From NCBI RefSeq assembly GCF_037094685.1, contig NZ_CP146614.1:6386001-6450000 (forward strand): 64,000 nucleotides of DNA, in the 5' to 3' direction. This document shows positions 41,386-56,858 of the stretch, in pieces. The translations under genes were made by a program, and so were the position numbers. Below the pieces are notes generated by a model. That model did not search any database, was not told the DNA's origin, and was given only the letters and a program-made list of their open reading frames with translations. Source of the stretch: Massilia sp. METH4. GTDB taxonomy: Bacteria; Pseudomonadota; Gammaproteobacteria; Burkholderiales; Burkholderiaceae_D. Positions within the stretch are counted from its first letter, which is position 1; each line of letters begins with the position of its first letter.

Positions 41386-43617
41386 TTACAGCTTGCCCGA
41401 CAAGGTGAAGAACACCTGCCGCGGTGCGCCGGACAGCAGCGTCATCGACGTACCCTGCGGGTCGGACGCGGAGAAGCCGTTCGAGCCGATGGTGCCGAAG
41501 TAGGATTTGTCGAACAGGTTCGTCACGTTCACCTGCAAGGTCAGGTCCTTCAGCATGCCGGCCGAGCCCAGGCGGTAGCCGCCGGACAGGTTGGCCACCA
41601 CGTACGACGGCACCGAATTGTCGTTCAGGTAGGTGTAGTAGCGCTTGTCCGTGTACTTGGCGCCCAGGCGGGCGAAGAAGCCGTTGGCCTCGTACGCCAG
41701 TTCGGTGTTGAACATCTTCTTCGGCGCATCCACGACCTGCTTGCCCTTGACCGCGACCAGCTGGCCGTTGTCCGTGTAGTTCGATTCGTAGGTCGAATCG
41801 TTGTACGTGAAGGTGTTGAGCCAGGACAGCGAACGGGCGATCTTCCACACCGCCAGCGCTTCCAGGCCGCGCGTTTCCACCTTGCCCACGTTGACGATCG
41901 TGCCGGCGCAGCCGACGATGCCGGCGCAGGTGGCAATGCCCAGCTGGCGGTCGTCGAACTTCGTGTAGTAGACGGCGACCGAACCTTGCACAGCGTCGCG
42001 CTTGAAGCGGATACCCGCATCGAACGTCTTCGACGTTTCCGGCCGCAGGCTGGCGATCGACAGCGCATAGCCGGCGCGGGTCTGCGAGAACGGCCCATTC
42101 ACGCCCGGCTGGTACGAACGCATGTTCTTCGCGGCCGAGGCGAACAGCTCGTCGCTGCGCGACAGCTGATACGTGAGGCCCGCCTGCGGCAGGAAGGTCT
42201 TTTTCGCGGTGATGGAACCGTCGGCCCGGTCGCCCGCGAAGGTGTGCGCATCGATCTCCACTTTCGGGCTCTTGAAGCCGGCATTGACCTTCAGGCGCCC
42301 GTCCATCAACGAGATCGTATCCTGTACGTAGAACTGGCGCGTATCCGTCACGAACGATTGCCGGAAGCCGGTGCTCATCGGATTAACCAGGAAATCGTCG
42401 ATGTAGCGGCCGTCGGTGACGGCATAGAAATTACGGGTCAGCATGTGCTTGTTGCGTTCGGCCCAGAAACCCGCGTTCAGCGTGTGCATGCCCAGTTCCC
42501 ACGTCAGGTCACCCAGCACGCCATTGCGGCTGATCGTGTATTCGGTGGTGCGGATCGAGATCGGCACCTCGGCGGACGTCGGCGTGTACGGCGTGTACCA
42601 GTGGCCCTGCCCCTCATTGCCATGGTGGTAGGCCGTAAGTTTCGCGGCCAGCGCGGGCGTCAGTTGCAGCTCGGCCGACACGCCGCCCAGCTTGTCCTTG
42701 CGCAGGCCCTGGCCCAGGTAGTAGGCATCGTCCAGGCTGTTGACGGCGCCGCTGTAGATGCCTTTCGCCGCGTTCACGGCGCGCTGCCAGTCGGGGTAGT
42801 AATTGTCCCAGTCCATGCCCAGGCGCCGCGCCATCTCGTGCGACAGGTCCTGGTAATCGACCTCGCGGCGGTCCGAATAATTGAAGAAGGCAGCAAGCGT
42901 GTGCTCGCCGATGCGGCGCTCCACCTTGCTGTTGAACTGGTCCTGGTCCTGCGGGCCGGCACCCTTCCACTTCTCGGAACGCATGCGCGTGCCGCTGACG
43001 TAGAACTTGGTGCCGCCGGCGAATTCGCCGCTGTCGAAGCGCACGAACGTGCGCGCCGTATCGTCGCTGCCGAGCGTCTGCGCCGCCGTGATGCCCTGCT
43101 CGGCGGCGGGGCCGAGCGTGACGAACTGCACGGTGCCGCCCAGGTTCGTGGTCGACGCCGTGCCGATCGCGCCGGCCCCCTGCGACACCACGACCCGACC
43201 GATGTTCTCCGACGAAATCGCACGGGAGATGTGCAGGCCGTTGTTGTTCCCGTAGCTCATGTCGCCCAGCGGGATATCGTCCAGCGTGAAGCCCAGCTGG
43301 TTCTGGTTGAAGCCGCGGATCGAGAAGCGCGTCGACCATTCGTAGCTGCCGAACGGGTCGGCCGACTGGAAGCTCACGCCGGGCAGCTTTTCCAGCGTCT
43401 TCAAGGCGCTGGTGCCGGGCGTGGCCTGCTGCAAGTCGGCACGCGTGATGTTCTGCACCTGGCGCGACTGGCCGGTGCCCGTCACTTCCACGATGGCCAT
43501 CGGCGGCGCCCCCGCCGGGTCCGGCGCGGGGTCGGCGGCGTGTGCAAGGGCCGGCATTGCCGCCAGCAGCGACAGGCACAGGGGTTTCAGGCGAAGGCGG
43601 AACGAAGGCTGGCGCAT
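41386..43617 (-). CDS. TonB-dependent outer-membrane receptor
   Basis: 743 residues from the ATG at 43617, which follows GAGAAAG; the open frame extends upstream without a better start. Signal peptide 1-28 (LSLLAAMPALAHAAD), TonB-box-like MAIVEVTGTG, plug ~45-155 (LEKLPGVSFQSADPFGSYEWSTRFSIRGFNQNQLGFTLDDIPLG, ISSENIGRVVVSQGAGAIGTAS), then a beta barrel ending in FTLSGKL. The plug is compact and lacks an N-terminal signalling extension. An extracellular loop has a close Cys pair (CAGIVGCAG). Ligand unknown. The gene is divergent, across 249 bp, from another TonB receptor. Confidence 0.9.
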   Translation of the reverse strand: MRQPSFRLRLKPLCLSLLAAMPALAHAADPAPDPAGAPPMAIVEVTGTGQSRQVQNITRADLQQATPGTSALKTLEKLPGVSFQSADPFGSYEWSTRFSIRGFNQNQLGFTLDDIPLGDMSYGNNNGLHISRAISSENIGRVVVSQGAGAIGTASTTNLGGTVQFVTLGPAAEQGITAAQTLGSDDTARTFVRFDSGEFAGGTKFYVSGTRMRSEKWKGAGPQDQDQFNSKVERRIGEHTLAAFFNYSDRREVDYQDLSHEMARRLGMDWDNYYPDWQRAVNAAKGIYSGAVNSLDDAYYLGQGLRKDKLGGVSAELQLTPALAAKLTAYHHGNEGQGHWYTPYTPTSAEVPISIRTTEYTISRNGVLGDLTWELGMHTLNAGFWAERNKHMLTRNFYAVTDGRYIDDFLVNPMSTGFRQSFVTDTRQFYVQDTISLMDGRLKVNAGFKSPKVEIDAHTFAGDRADGSITAKKTFLPQAGLTYQLSRSDELFASAAKNMRSYQPGVNGPFSQTRAGYALSIASLRPETSKTFDAGIRFKRDAVQGSVAVYYTKFDDRQLGIATCAGIVGCAGTIVNVGKVETRGLEALAVWKIARSLSWLNTFTYNDSTYESNYTDNGQLVAVKGKQVVDAPKKMFNTELAYEANGFFARLGAKYTDKRYYTYLNDNSVPSYVVANLSGGYRLGSAGMLKDLTLQVNVTNLFDKSYFGTIGSNGFSASDPQGTSMTLLSGAPRQVFFTLSGKL

Positions 43618-43866
43618 GAAGTCTTTCTCGTGAAGTTGGCGAAATAAAAAGAATGCCGAATCGTAAAGACGCCATGTGACGCGGCCATGACAGCCTGCCA
43701 GCAAGTGGTCATTGCGCGACAGAAAGGCGCTGACGGCAATTGCTCTACTGTAATTCACTATAACTCTGCAACCTGAACTGATAGACTTCCGGCTTGTTTT
43801 AACTGCACCGCAATAAAAATTAACTATTCGACCACTTCAGGCGGTGCCCTACCTGAAAGAGAAGTA

Positions 43867-46092
<2,226 letters not shown>

Positions 46093-46107
46093 CCGGAAGG
46101 CCGATCG

Positions 46108-46914
46108 ATGAAGGCGATGCGCCTGGTGCCCCTGCTGGCCGGCATGCTGCTGGCCGGCTTCTTCGCCGTGCTGCTGATGCGCGGCCAATCCGAGACGACC
46201 ATCCTGCTGGTCGCCAGCTCGCTGCTGATGTTCGGCGCCAGCGTGGCGAGCGCCTGGCACCTGCTGGGCGGGCCCGCCACGCTGCGCTTCGTGGCGATCG
46301 CCGTCCCCACCGGCTGGGTTGCCGAGCAGCTGGGTTCCTCCTACGGCTGGATCTTCGGCAGCTACACCTATACCGACGTGCTGGGCCCGGCGCTGGGCGA
46401 CGTGCCGGTGGTGATCCCGCTGATGTGGTTCGCGCTCACCTACGGCGCCTACGTGATCGCCAACCTGGCCGTGTGGCAGGCGCCCGTCGACGGCGCCGCC
46501 GGCCTGCGCTGGACCTTGGCGCTGTCGTTCGTCACCGCGATGATCGTCACGGCCTGGGACCTGGCGGCCGATCCCTACTTCGTTTTCGTACTCAAGGCGT
46601 GGATCATGGAAAAGAAGGATGGCTGGTGGTTCGGTGAAACGCTGCAGGGCTTCGTGGGCTGGATGGCCGTGTCGTTCTTCATCGTGCTGTGCTTCCGCCT
46701 CACGCTGCGGCGCGCGCCCATCCGCCCGCCGCTGCCGGCCATGCGCCGGCACGTGCTGGTACCGCTGGGCGTCTACGCCGGCAGCACCGCCTACCAGGTG
46801 TTCCTGGCCCAACCCGTCGAGCTGCGCACCGTGGCGTTCTTCGCGGTCGGCATTCCGCTCCTGATCGCCTGCTGCGGCCTGGCCCGCTGGCAACCCCAAC
46901 CCCGAGAGGAATGA
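46108..46914 (+). CDS. CruF-like carotenoid biosynthesis membrane protein (DUF422)
   Basis: 268 residues with about seven membrane helices. The DUF422/CruF landmarks are seen: GWVAEQLGSSYGWIFGSYTYTDVLGPALGDVPVVIPLMWFALTYGAYVIANL and ALSFVTAMIVTAWDLAADPYFVF...GWWFGETLQGFVGW, with the acidic residues DVLGP, WDLAADP and the WFG motif. Known members hydrate the 1',2' end of gamma-carotene or bisanhydrobacterioruberin. No other carotenoid genes are nearby, so the substrate may be an imported isoprenoid. It lies 15 bp after the TonB receptor and 2 bp before the oxygenase. Confidence 0.85.
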   Translation: MKAMRLVPLLAGMLLAGFFAVLLMRGQSETTILLVASSLLMFGASVASAWHLLGGPATLRFVAIAVPTGWVAEQLGSSYGWIFGSYTYTDVLGPALGDVPVVIPLMWFALTYGAYVIANLAVWQAPVDGAAGLRWTLALSFVTAMIVTAWDLAADPYFVFVLKAWIMEKKDGWWFGETLQGFVGWMAVSFFIVLCFRLTLRRAPIRPPLPAMRRHVLVPLGVYAGSTAYQVFLAQPVELRTVAFFAVGIPLLIACCGLARWQPQPREE

Positions 46915-46916
46915 CC

Positions 46917-48272
46917 ATGCCCGACGGTTCCCGCCTGAGCGCCGCCACATCGCCCACGCTGCGGGCCGACCCGCTGGCCGACGCCACGATGGCGCGCATC
47001 TTCGCCACGGCCGGCGGCGACGGCGTGCCGGCCGACGAGATCGCGCTCGTCAACCGCGAAATCGCCACGTGGACGAACAACGCCGTGCTGACCGGCTGGC
47101 GCGCCGCCGCCGACGTGCCGGCACCCATCGCCGCCGCGCTGGAGGATTTCGTGCGCGAGGCGCACGCGCTGCCCGGCTGGGCGGACCCGGCGCGCATCGC
47201 AAGCGCCGAGCGCACCTTCATGGATATCGGCATGCTGTCCTGCACGCTGCTGTTCTGCGCCAGCCTGCCGGAATGCTATGTGATGCCGGACCTGGCCGAC
47301 GTGCTGCACGCGGCCGGCCAGCTGGAGGCGCACACCGATTACCGCGTGCGCTCGACGGCGGCGATGATCTTCCCCGTGATGCTGCGCGGCGGCCTGTGCG
47401 ACGCCACCGGTGCCGGCTTGGCGCAGGTGCTGAAAGTACGCCTGATCCACGCCACGATCCGCCACCTGGTGCTGCGCGGCAGCCCGGAACAGGCGCTGGG
47501 CGCCGCGGCGGTGCCGCCGTTGCCCGCCGCCGGGCGCGGCATGCATGGCGTGCTGCACGCGCTGGGCTGGGATACCGCCGCGCGCGGCCTGCCCTGCAAC
47601 CAGCAGGAACTGGCGTATACGCTGCTCACGTTCAGCTACGTGTTCCTGCGCGCGCTGCGCCAGCTCGGCCTGGGCCTGCCGCCGGCGCAGGAAGAGGCCT
47701 ACCTGCATGCCTGGAACGTGGTCGGCCATGTGCTCGGCATCGAGCGCGCACTGATGGCCGGGACGATGGAGGAAGCGCGCTCGCTGTTCGACCGGCTGCA
47801 GGCCGAGGGCGATCGCCAGCCCCGCCTGCCGGACCCGCGGCCGGCGCTGGCGGCGGCGCTGCTGGCGACGATGGAGCGCAATATCCCGCTGCCGCTGCTG
47901 CGCTCGTTCCCGCTGCAGCTGACCCGCTACCTGTGCGGCAAGACGGCCGCGCGCGCGCTCGGCCTGAAGCGGCATTCGGCGCTGCCGGCGCGCCTGCTGT
48001 TCCTGGCGTGCCTGGGCACCATCCGCGCCATCGATACGGTGGTGCGCGTGGCGGTGCCGGATTTCTCGCTGTCGCGCATGTTCACGCGCGTGCTGGGCTA
48101 CCGCCTCACGGCGCGCATGCTGATGGACCAGACCCGCCCGCTGCGCCTGCCGGATGCGTTGCTCGACCAGGTCGGCTGCACGCTGCACTGCTGGCATACG
48201 GACCCGAAGGCGCCGGGCTGGCTGAACCGGTGCGAAGCGCGGCTGGCCGGCCGCAAACCAGAAGGACAATGA
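46917..48272 (+). CDS. DUF2236 haem oxygenase (MpaB/Lcp rubber-oxygenase fold)
   Basis: 451 residues from the ATG at 46917, which follows GAGAGGA and leaves 2 bp after the previous stop. The DUF2236 (ER-bound oxygenase MpaB / latex-clearing protein) fold is recognised from ERTFMDIGMLSCTLLF, the DYRVRSTAAMIF helix (Arg143, Thr147 align with conserved Arg/Thr of Lcp) and KVRLIHATIRHLVL, where His178 fits the proximal haem ligand. The Lcp lysine ligand position reads Ser146. No signal peptide is seen, unlike secreted Lcp. Such proteins oxidatively cleave isoprenoid C=C bonds. With CruF-like and TonB-receptor genes, isoprenoid processing is the best guess. Confidence 0.82.
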   Translation: MPDGSRLSAATSPTLRADPLADATMARIFATAGGDGVPADEIALVNREIATWTNNAVLTGWRAAADVPAPIAAALEDFVREAHALPGWADPARIASAERTFMDIGMLSCTLLFCASLPECYVMPDLADVLHAAGQLEAHTDYRVRSTAAMIFPVMLRGGLCDATGAGLAQVLKVRLIHATIRHLVLRGSPEQALGAAAVPPLPAAGRGMHGVLHALGWDTAARGLPCNQQELAYTLLTFSYVFLRALRQLGLGLPPAQEEAYLHAWNVVGHVLGIERALMAGTMEEARSLFDRLQAEGDRQPRLPDPRPALAAALLATMERNIPLPLLRSFPLQLTRYLCGKTAARALGLKRHSALPARLLFLACLGTIRAIDTVVRVAVPDFSLSRMFTRVLGYRLTARMLMDQTRPLRLPDALLDQVGCTLHCWHTDPKAPGWLNRCEARLAGRKPEGQ

Positions 48273-48276
48273 CGAG

Positions 48277-51755
<3,479 letters not shown>

Positions 51756-51759
<4 letters not shown>

Positions 51760-52658
51760 ACACGATGCAAAAAGTCCTGGTGGCCGACGACGACGCGATC
51801 AACCGCGAGGTGCTCGCCGAATTGCTCAAGCCCGAGTACACGGTGCTGCTTGCCAGGGATGGCGCGCAGACGCTCGACCGCGCCGCGCGGCACGTGCCGG
51901 ACCTGATCCTGCTCGACGTGCTGATGCCGGACATGGATGGCTTCGAAGTGCTGCGCCGGCTGCGCGAAGACCCCCGCACGGCCGACATCGCCGTGATCTT
52001 CGTTTCCGGCCTGGGCCGGCCCGAGGACGAGGCGCAAGGCCTGAAGCTGGGCGCTTCCGACTATATCTCCAAGCCGTTCAACGCCACCGTGGTGATGGCG
52101 CGCGTGGCATTGCACCTGCAGATGGTGCGCCAGCGCCGCATGCTGGAACGGCTGGCGCACGTGGACGGCCTGACCGAACTGGCCAACCGCCGCCGCTTCG
52201 ACGAAATGTTCGAACAGGAGCTGCAACGCGCGCGCCGCAACGGCACGCCGCTGTCGCTGGCGCTGCTCGACATCGACGCCTTCAAGCAATACAACGACCA
52301 CTACGGCCACCCGGCCGGCGACCGGGCGCTGCGCGCCGTGGCACGCACGGCCAATGCCGCCGTGCAGCGCCCCGGCGACCTGGCGGCCCGCTACGGCGGC
52401 GAGGAACTGGTGCTGCTGATGCCGGAAACGGATGCCGCCCACGCCCGCGCCCTGATGGACCGGCTGCGCGATTCGCTGAACCGGCTGGCAATCGAACACC
52501 TGGCCTCGCCCGTGGCACCGGTGCTCACCGCCAGCGTGGGCGGCGCCACGCTGCTGCCGGACGAGGACACCACCGCCCTGTTCGCCGCCGCGGACGCCCA
52601 CCTGTACCGCGCCAAGCAGGCCGGCCGCAACCGCGTGGTGTGGCGCGCCACACTGTAA
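51756..52658 (+). CDS. Response regulator diguanylate cyclase (REC-GGDEF)
   Basis: 300 residues. Receiver 1-120 with phospho-acceptor Asp54 ([13 protein letters not shown]), Ser/Lys switch residues in VSGLG and ISKPF; GGDEF domain from ~135 ([18 protein letters not shown]) with active site GGEEL. An RxxD inhibitory site (RPGD) lies five residues before GGEEL, so product inhibition is expected. The start codon overlaps the kinase stop (ATGA), so the cyclase is the likely phosphorelay target. The natural output is cyclic di-GMP, linked to surface attachment or behaviour on an insoluble substrate. Confidence 0.94.
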
Positions 52659-52662
52659 TCCC

Positions 52663-55104
52663 GTGCGCCAGCCCGACTCCCAGCATGCAGCCGCCGGGCA
52701 AGCAGATTCCGGGCGTGCAGCCTCCCGGCATGCAGACTCTCAACCCGGGTTTCTGCTGACCCGCCACTGGCGCGATACCGACGCCGGTACCGAGGTCGAA
52801 TTCTGGGTCGCCACCGACGCCGGCCCGCGCCGCCTGCGGCTGCCGCCGCAACCGGCCGTCGCCTTCATCCCCGCCGAGTGGCAGGATGCCGCCGAAAAGG
52901 TGCTGGCCAGGGAGCGGGGCTGGGAGCTGCGCGCGCTGTCGCTGCGCGACTTCCGGCACCGCCCCGTGGTCGGCCTGTACTGCGGCCATTACCGGCAGCT
53001 GCTGAAACTGGAAAAGCGGCTGCGCGAGCATGGCGTGGACGTCTACGAGGCCGACGTGCGGCCGCCCGAGCGCTACCTGATGGAGCGCTTCATCACGGCC
53101 CCCGTGACGTTCGAGGGCGACGAAGCTGGCGAGGGCGACGTGATCGTCAACGCGCGGCTCAAGCCGGACGAGGGTTACCGGCCGAAGCTGCGCCTGGCCT
53201 CGCTCGACATCGAGACCACCGCGCATGGAGAACTGTATTCGATCGCCATCGAGGGCTGTGGCGCGCGCGACGTCTACATGCTGGGGCCGCCCAACGGCGA
53301 CGCGGGCACCCTCGACTTTCCCCTCACGTATTGCGCCGACCGCCCCGAACTGCTGGTACGGCTGAACGAGTGGATGGCCCGGCACGATCCCGACGCGATC
53401 ATCGGCTGGAGCGTGATCCAGTTCGACCTGCGCGTGCTGCAGAAGCATGCTGACCGGTACGGCGTGCCGCTGCTGCTGGGCCGCGGCGGCGCGCCCATGG
53501 AATGGCGCGAGCACACCAACGGCCAGCATTTCTTCGCGTCCGCGCCTGGCCGGCTGCTGATCGACGGCATCGAGGCGCTGCGCTCGGCCACCTGGAGCTT
53601 CACCTCGTTCAGCCTGGAGCACGTGGCGCGCACGCTGCTGGGCGAAGGCAAGGCGATCGACAATCCCTACGACCGCATGGACGAGATCAACCGCATGTTC
53701 GCCGAGGACAAGCCGGCCCTGGCCCGCTACAACCTGCAGGACTGCGAACTCGTCACGCGCATCTTCGCCAAGACGGGCATCCTCGACTTCCTGCTGGAGC
53801 GCGCCAGCGTGACGGGGCTGGCGGCCGACCGCAGCGGCGGTTCGGTGGCCGCCTTCGAGCATCTCTACATGCCGCTGATGCACCGCGCCGGCTACGTGGC
53901 GCCGAACCTGGGCGACGTGCGGGGCGAGAACAGCCCGGGCGGCTTCGTGATGGATTCGCGCTCGGGGCTGTACGACTCGGTGCTGGTGCTCGACTATAAA
54001 AGCCTGTACCCGTCGATCATCCGCACCTTCCTGATCGATCCCGTAGGGCTCATCGAGGGTTTGCGCGTCGAGGAGGCCGAGGTGGAGACGAACACGGTGC
54101 CGGGCTTCGTCGGCGCGCGCTTCTCGCGCACGAAGCACTGCCTGCCGGCGATCGTCACGCGCATCTCGCAGGGCCGCGAGGCGGCCAAGCGCGAGAAGAA
54201 CGCCCCGCTGTCGCAGGCGCTGAAGATCATCATGAACGCGTTCTACGGCGTGCTCGGTTCCACCGGCTGCCGCTTCTTCGACCCGCGCCTGGCGTCGTCG
54301 ATCACGATGCGCGGGCACGAGATCATGCACCGCACGCGCGCGCTGATCGAGGAACGCGGTTACCAGGTGATCTACGGCGACACCGACTCCACCTTCGTCT
54401 GGCTGGGCCGCGCCCATGGCACGCAAGAGGCCGACGATATCGGCCGCGCCCTCGTGGCGCACGTCAACGATTACTGGCGCGCGCAGCTGCGCGCGGAATT
54501 CGGGTTGGAGAGCGCGCTGGAGCTGCAGTACGAGACGCACTACCGGCGCTTCCTGATGCCGACCGTGCGCGATTCCGACGAAGGCAGCAAGAAGCGCTAC
54601 GCCGGCCTGGTGCTGCGCGCCGACGGCAGCGACGACATCGTGTTCAAGGGCCTGGAAACGGTGCGCACGGACTGGACGCCGCTGGCCCAGCAATTCCAGC
54701 AGACGCTGTACGGCCTGGTCTTCCGCGGCGAGCCGCACCGCGAGTACGTGCGCGACTACACGGAACGCATGCTGCGCGGCGAACTGGATGAATTGCTCGT
54801 CTACCGCAAGCGGCTGCGCCGCGCGCTGGACGACTACGAGAAGAACGTCCCTCCGCACGTGCGCGCCGCCCGCATCGCCGACGAATTCAATGCCGCCCAG
54901 GGCCGGCCGCTGCAATACCAGAATCGCGGCTGGATCCGCTACCTGATGACGACCGCCGGACCCGAACCGCTCGAGACGCGGCGCGCGCCGATCGATTATG
55001 CGCATTACCTGGAGCGGCAGCTGCAGCCGATCGCGGATGCGATCCTGCCGTTCCTGGGAGATAGTTTTACGGGGTTGACCAGCAGGCAGCGGGTGCTGTT
55101 CTAG
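52663..55104 (+). CDS. polB: DNA polymerase II (family B)
   Basis: 813 residues from a GTG 4 bp after the cyclase stop. Similarity to E. coli Pol II begins at residue 28 ([13 protein letters not shown]). The first ~27 residues are an unusual low-complexity extension over a repetitive stretch. Exonuclease motifs: SLDIETT (Asp182, Glu184), [14 protein letters not shown], and YNLQDCELV. Polymerase motif [13 protein letters not shown] (Asp444), motif B-type [19 protein letters not shown], motif C YGDTDSTF (Asp573, Asp575). It acts in SOS translesion and replication restart. No LexA box is obvious upstream, and expression from an operon with sensory genes is odd. Confidence 0.95.
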   Translation: MRQPDSQHAAAGQADSGRAASRHADSQPGFLLTRHWRDTDAGTEVEFWVATDAGPRRLRLPPQPAVAFIPAEWQDAAEKVLARERGWELRALSLRDFRHRPVVGLYCGHYRQLLKLEKRLREHGVDVYEADVRPPERYLMERFITAPVTFEGDEAGEGDVIVNARLKPDEGYRPKLRLASLDIETTAHGELYSIAIEGCGARDVYMLGPPNGDAGTLDFPLTYCADRPELLVRLNEWMARHDPDAIIGWSVIQFDLRVLQKHADRYGVPLLLGRGGAPMEWREHTNGQHFFASAPGRLLIDGIEALRSATWSFTSFSLEHVARTLLGEGKAIDNPYDRMDEINRMFAEDKPALARYNLQDCELVTRIFAKTGILDFLLERASVTGLAADRSGGSVAAFEHLYMPLMHRAGYVAPNLGDVRGENSPGGFVMDSRSGLYDSVLVLDYKSLYPSIIRTFLIDPVGLIEGLRVEEAEVETNTVPGFVGARFSRTKHCLPAIVTRISQGREAAKREKNAPLSQALKIIMNAFYGVLGSTGCRFFDPRLASSITMRGHEIMHRTRALIEERGYQVIYGDTDSTFVWLGRAHGTQEADDIGRALVAHVNDYWRAQLRAEFGLESALELQYETHYRRFLMPTVRDSDEGSKKRYAGLVLRADGSDDIVFKGLETVRTDWTPLAQQFQQTLYGLVFRGEPHREYVRDYTERMLRGELDELLVYRKRLRRALDDYEKNVPPHVRAARIADEFNAAQGRPLQYQNRGWIRYLMTTAGPEPLETRRAPIDYAHYLERQLQPIADAILPFLGDSFTGLTSRQRVLF

Positions 55105-55127
55105 GCGCTGCGGCCATCTCTGCACTT

Positions 55128-55170
55128 GGTGTCGCACACGATTTTCCTTCGGAAAATCATGTGCGACACC
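55128..55170. terminator. 43-bp palindrome between converging polB and M28 peptidase (copy H)
   Basis: Arms GGTGTCGCACA (55128-55138)/TGTGCGACACC (55160-55170) and ATTTTCC (55141-55147)/GGAAAAT (55151-55157) around a TTC loop. It lies midway between two convergent stops and would fold on either strand, so a bidirectional terminator role is plausible. Its GGTGTC outer arms relate it to the other palindromes here. Confidence 0.6.
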
Positions 55171-55193
55171 GAGGCATCAGGCGCCGGTGGCCG

Positions 55194-56630
55194 TCACTTC
55201 CCCAGCAACTTCCGTGCTGCCTCCGCATACGGCGCCGCATTCGGTACCCCGGTCCACTTCGGCCGCACGGCATCGTTGGCCATGTCCTGCAGCGCCAGCG
55301 CGACCATGCGCGTGACGCGCGCCATGTTGTCGTAGTCGAGCTTCGCCCAGTCGTCGTCCTTGCCGTGGTAGTCGGGGAAGCCGAAGGCCACGGCGAGGGT
55401 ATGGGCGGGCACGCCCACGTCGGCCAGCGCCTGGTTGTCGCTGCGGGCGAAATAGCGGTCGCTGTTGGCGGCGTGCTTCCACAGCCGCACGCCGGTGCGC
55501 TCGCCCGCCTTCTTCAGGTAATCGGTCACCGTCGAATAATCGAAGCCCGTCAGCGTAGCCGTGCCAACCTGGGCGCCCTCGCTGTCGTCGGTGCGGCCGA
55601 CCTGTTCGAGGTTCAGGTGCGCGACCGTATCCTGCAGGGGGAACACAGGGTGGCGGCCGTAGTAGCGCGAGCCAAGCAGGCCCAGTTCCTCGCCGAACAG
55701 CGCCACGAAGACGATGCTGCGGCGCGGGCGCGTCTTTTCCGCGGCCAGCGCGGCCGCGATGTCGATGACGGCGACCGTGCCGCTGCCGTCATCGTTGGCG
55801 CCGTTGTGGATCTCGCCATTCCGGATGCCCAGGTGGTCGTAGTGCGCCGTCAGCAGCACATAGGTGTTCTTCAGTTGCGGGTCGCTGCCACGCAGCACGC
55901 CGACCACGTTCTTCAGTTTCACCGCGCGCAGCTGCGGCACGCCGACGGTGGCAGCCACCGTGGCGCCCTCGCCTTCCAGCGCGGCCGCGGCGGCCGCATC
56001 GTGCAGCAGGATCACGGGCGGCGCGCCGGCCGGGGCCACCTGCTCCGGATCGATCAGCCAGCCTTCGCCGCGGTTGCGGTGCATGCCGCGCGGGTCGACC
56101 AGCACCACCAGCGCCGGGCGCGCCTTCAGCCCCGCGCGCAGCACGTCCGCGGCGTCGAGCATCGGGGCAGCCGGCACCACCAGCACCTTCCCATCGATTT
56201 CCGCGCCCGCCTGCTGGGCATCCTGCCACGTCAGGCGCACCACCGGTGTCGCGGCCAGCGCCACCGGCTGCACGAAGTTGGCGGTGGCGGCGGTATGCGC
56301 GACGGTGAAGGTCTTGCCGCCAGCCTGCAAGGTGAAGGCGAAGTCCTTCGGATCGCGGCTGGCCTGCTGCCACTTCGCCGTCTGGAAGTAACCGTCATCC
56401 CCCGCCGCTTCCAGGCCGGCGCGGCGGAACTGGGCGGCGATATATTCGGCCGCCAGGTCCAGCCCGCGCGACGGCGTGCCGCGCCCTTCCAGCAGGTCCG
56501 AGGCAAGGAAGGACAGGTGGCCGCGCAGCGAATCGGCCGATATGCGCGCCGCCACGGTATCGGTGGCCGGCTGGGCATGAACGCCGGCCGCGGCCAGCAT
56601 CAGGGTCAGGGCGGAGAGGGATTGACGCAT
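55194..56630 (-). CDS. Exported M28-family metallopeptidase
   Basis: 478 residues with signal peptide 1-20 (GVHAQP). A PA (protease-associated) insert spans ~130-240. M28 zinc ligands are seen as His263 (LTAHYDHLG), Asp280/281 (NGANDDGSG), catalytic and ligand Glu314/Glu315 (LFGEELGLLGS), Glu342 (LNLEQVGRTDD, where many members have Asp) and His422 (FPDYHGKDDDW). These enzymes are aminopeptidases or carboxypeptidases of the periplasm or outside. The gene converges with polB across a palindrome and is divergent from a diguanylate cyclase across 228 bp. Confidence 0.9.
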   Translation of the reverse strand: MRQSLSALTLMLAAAGVHAQPATDTVAARISADSLRGHLSFLASDLLEGRGTPSRGLDLAAEYIAAQFRRAGLEAAGDDGYFQTAKWQQASRDPKDFAFTLQAGGKTFTVAHTAATANFVQPVALAATPVVRLTWQDAQQAGAEIDGKVLVVPAAPMLDAADVLRAGLKARPALVVLVDPRGMHRNRGEGWLIDPEQVAPAGAPPVILLHDAAAAAALEGEGATVAATVGVPQLRAVKLKNVVGVLRGSDPQLKNTYVLLTAHYDHLGIRNGEIHNGANDDGSGTVAVIDIAAALAAEKTRPRRSIVFVALFGEELGLLGSRYYGRHPVFPLQDTVAHLNLEQVGRTDDSEGAQVGTATLTGFDYSTVTDYLKKAGERTGVRLWKHAANSDRYFARSDNQALADVGVPAHTLAVAFGFPDYHGKDDDWAKLDYDNMARVTRMVALALQDMANDAVRPKWTGVPNAAPYAEAARKLLGK

Positions 56631-56858
56631 GAAATCGCTTTCTTAACAGGAAGAAAATGCAATATCGCATGAGAGTTGTCGGCCAGTCAATGCTGCGCGG
56701 CCGTCCGGCCGGGCGCGGCAAAATGTGACGCTTTGCCGTCCTGCCAGCGCAACAGTCTCTGAAATATTTATTGCCCGGTAGAAATTATACGCGTATCGTT
56801 TACCCCTGCCCTCCGCTCTCCCTCTTGCCCCTTGAACCCTGCGCGCGCCCATCGCTAT

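Noticed and set aside
41386..43617. Fur box between the divergent TonB receptors (43618-43866) indicating siderophore uptake
   Set aside because: The region is AT-rich but I could not find a convincing 19-bp Fur-type symmetric site, so no iron control is claimed.
46108..46914. Annotation as a generic seven-helix protein of unknown function
   Set aside because: The ordered TYTDVLGP, WFALTYG, WDLAADP and WWFGE blocks match the CruF/DUF422 carotenoid family well enough to name it.
52661..52750. Insertion element remnant at the polB start
   Set aside because: The repetitive CCG/GCAG stretch is short, has no terminal repeats or target duplication, and is better described as low-complexity coding sequence.
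56787..56796. ATACGCGTAT palindrome upstream of the membrane diguanylate cyclase as an operator
   Set aside because: A 10-bp symmetric word alone in a 228-bp gap is weak evidence, and no second copy or promoter alignment supports it.
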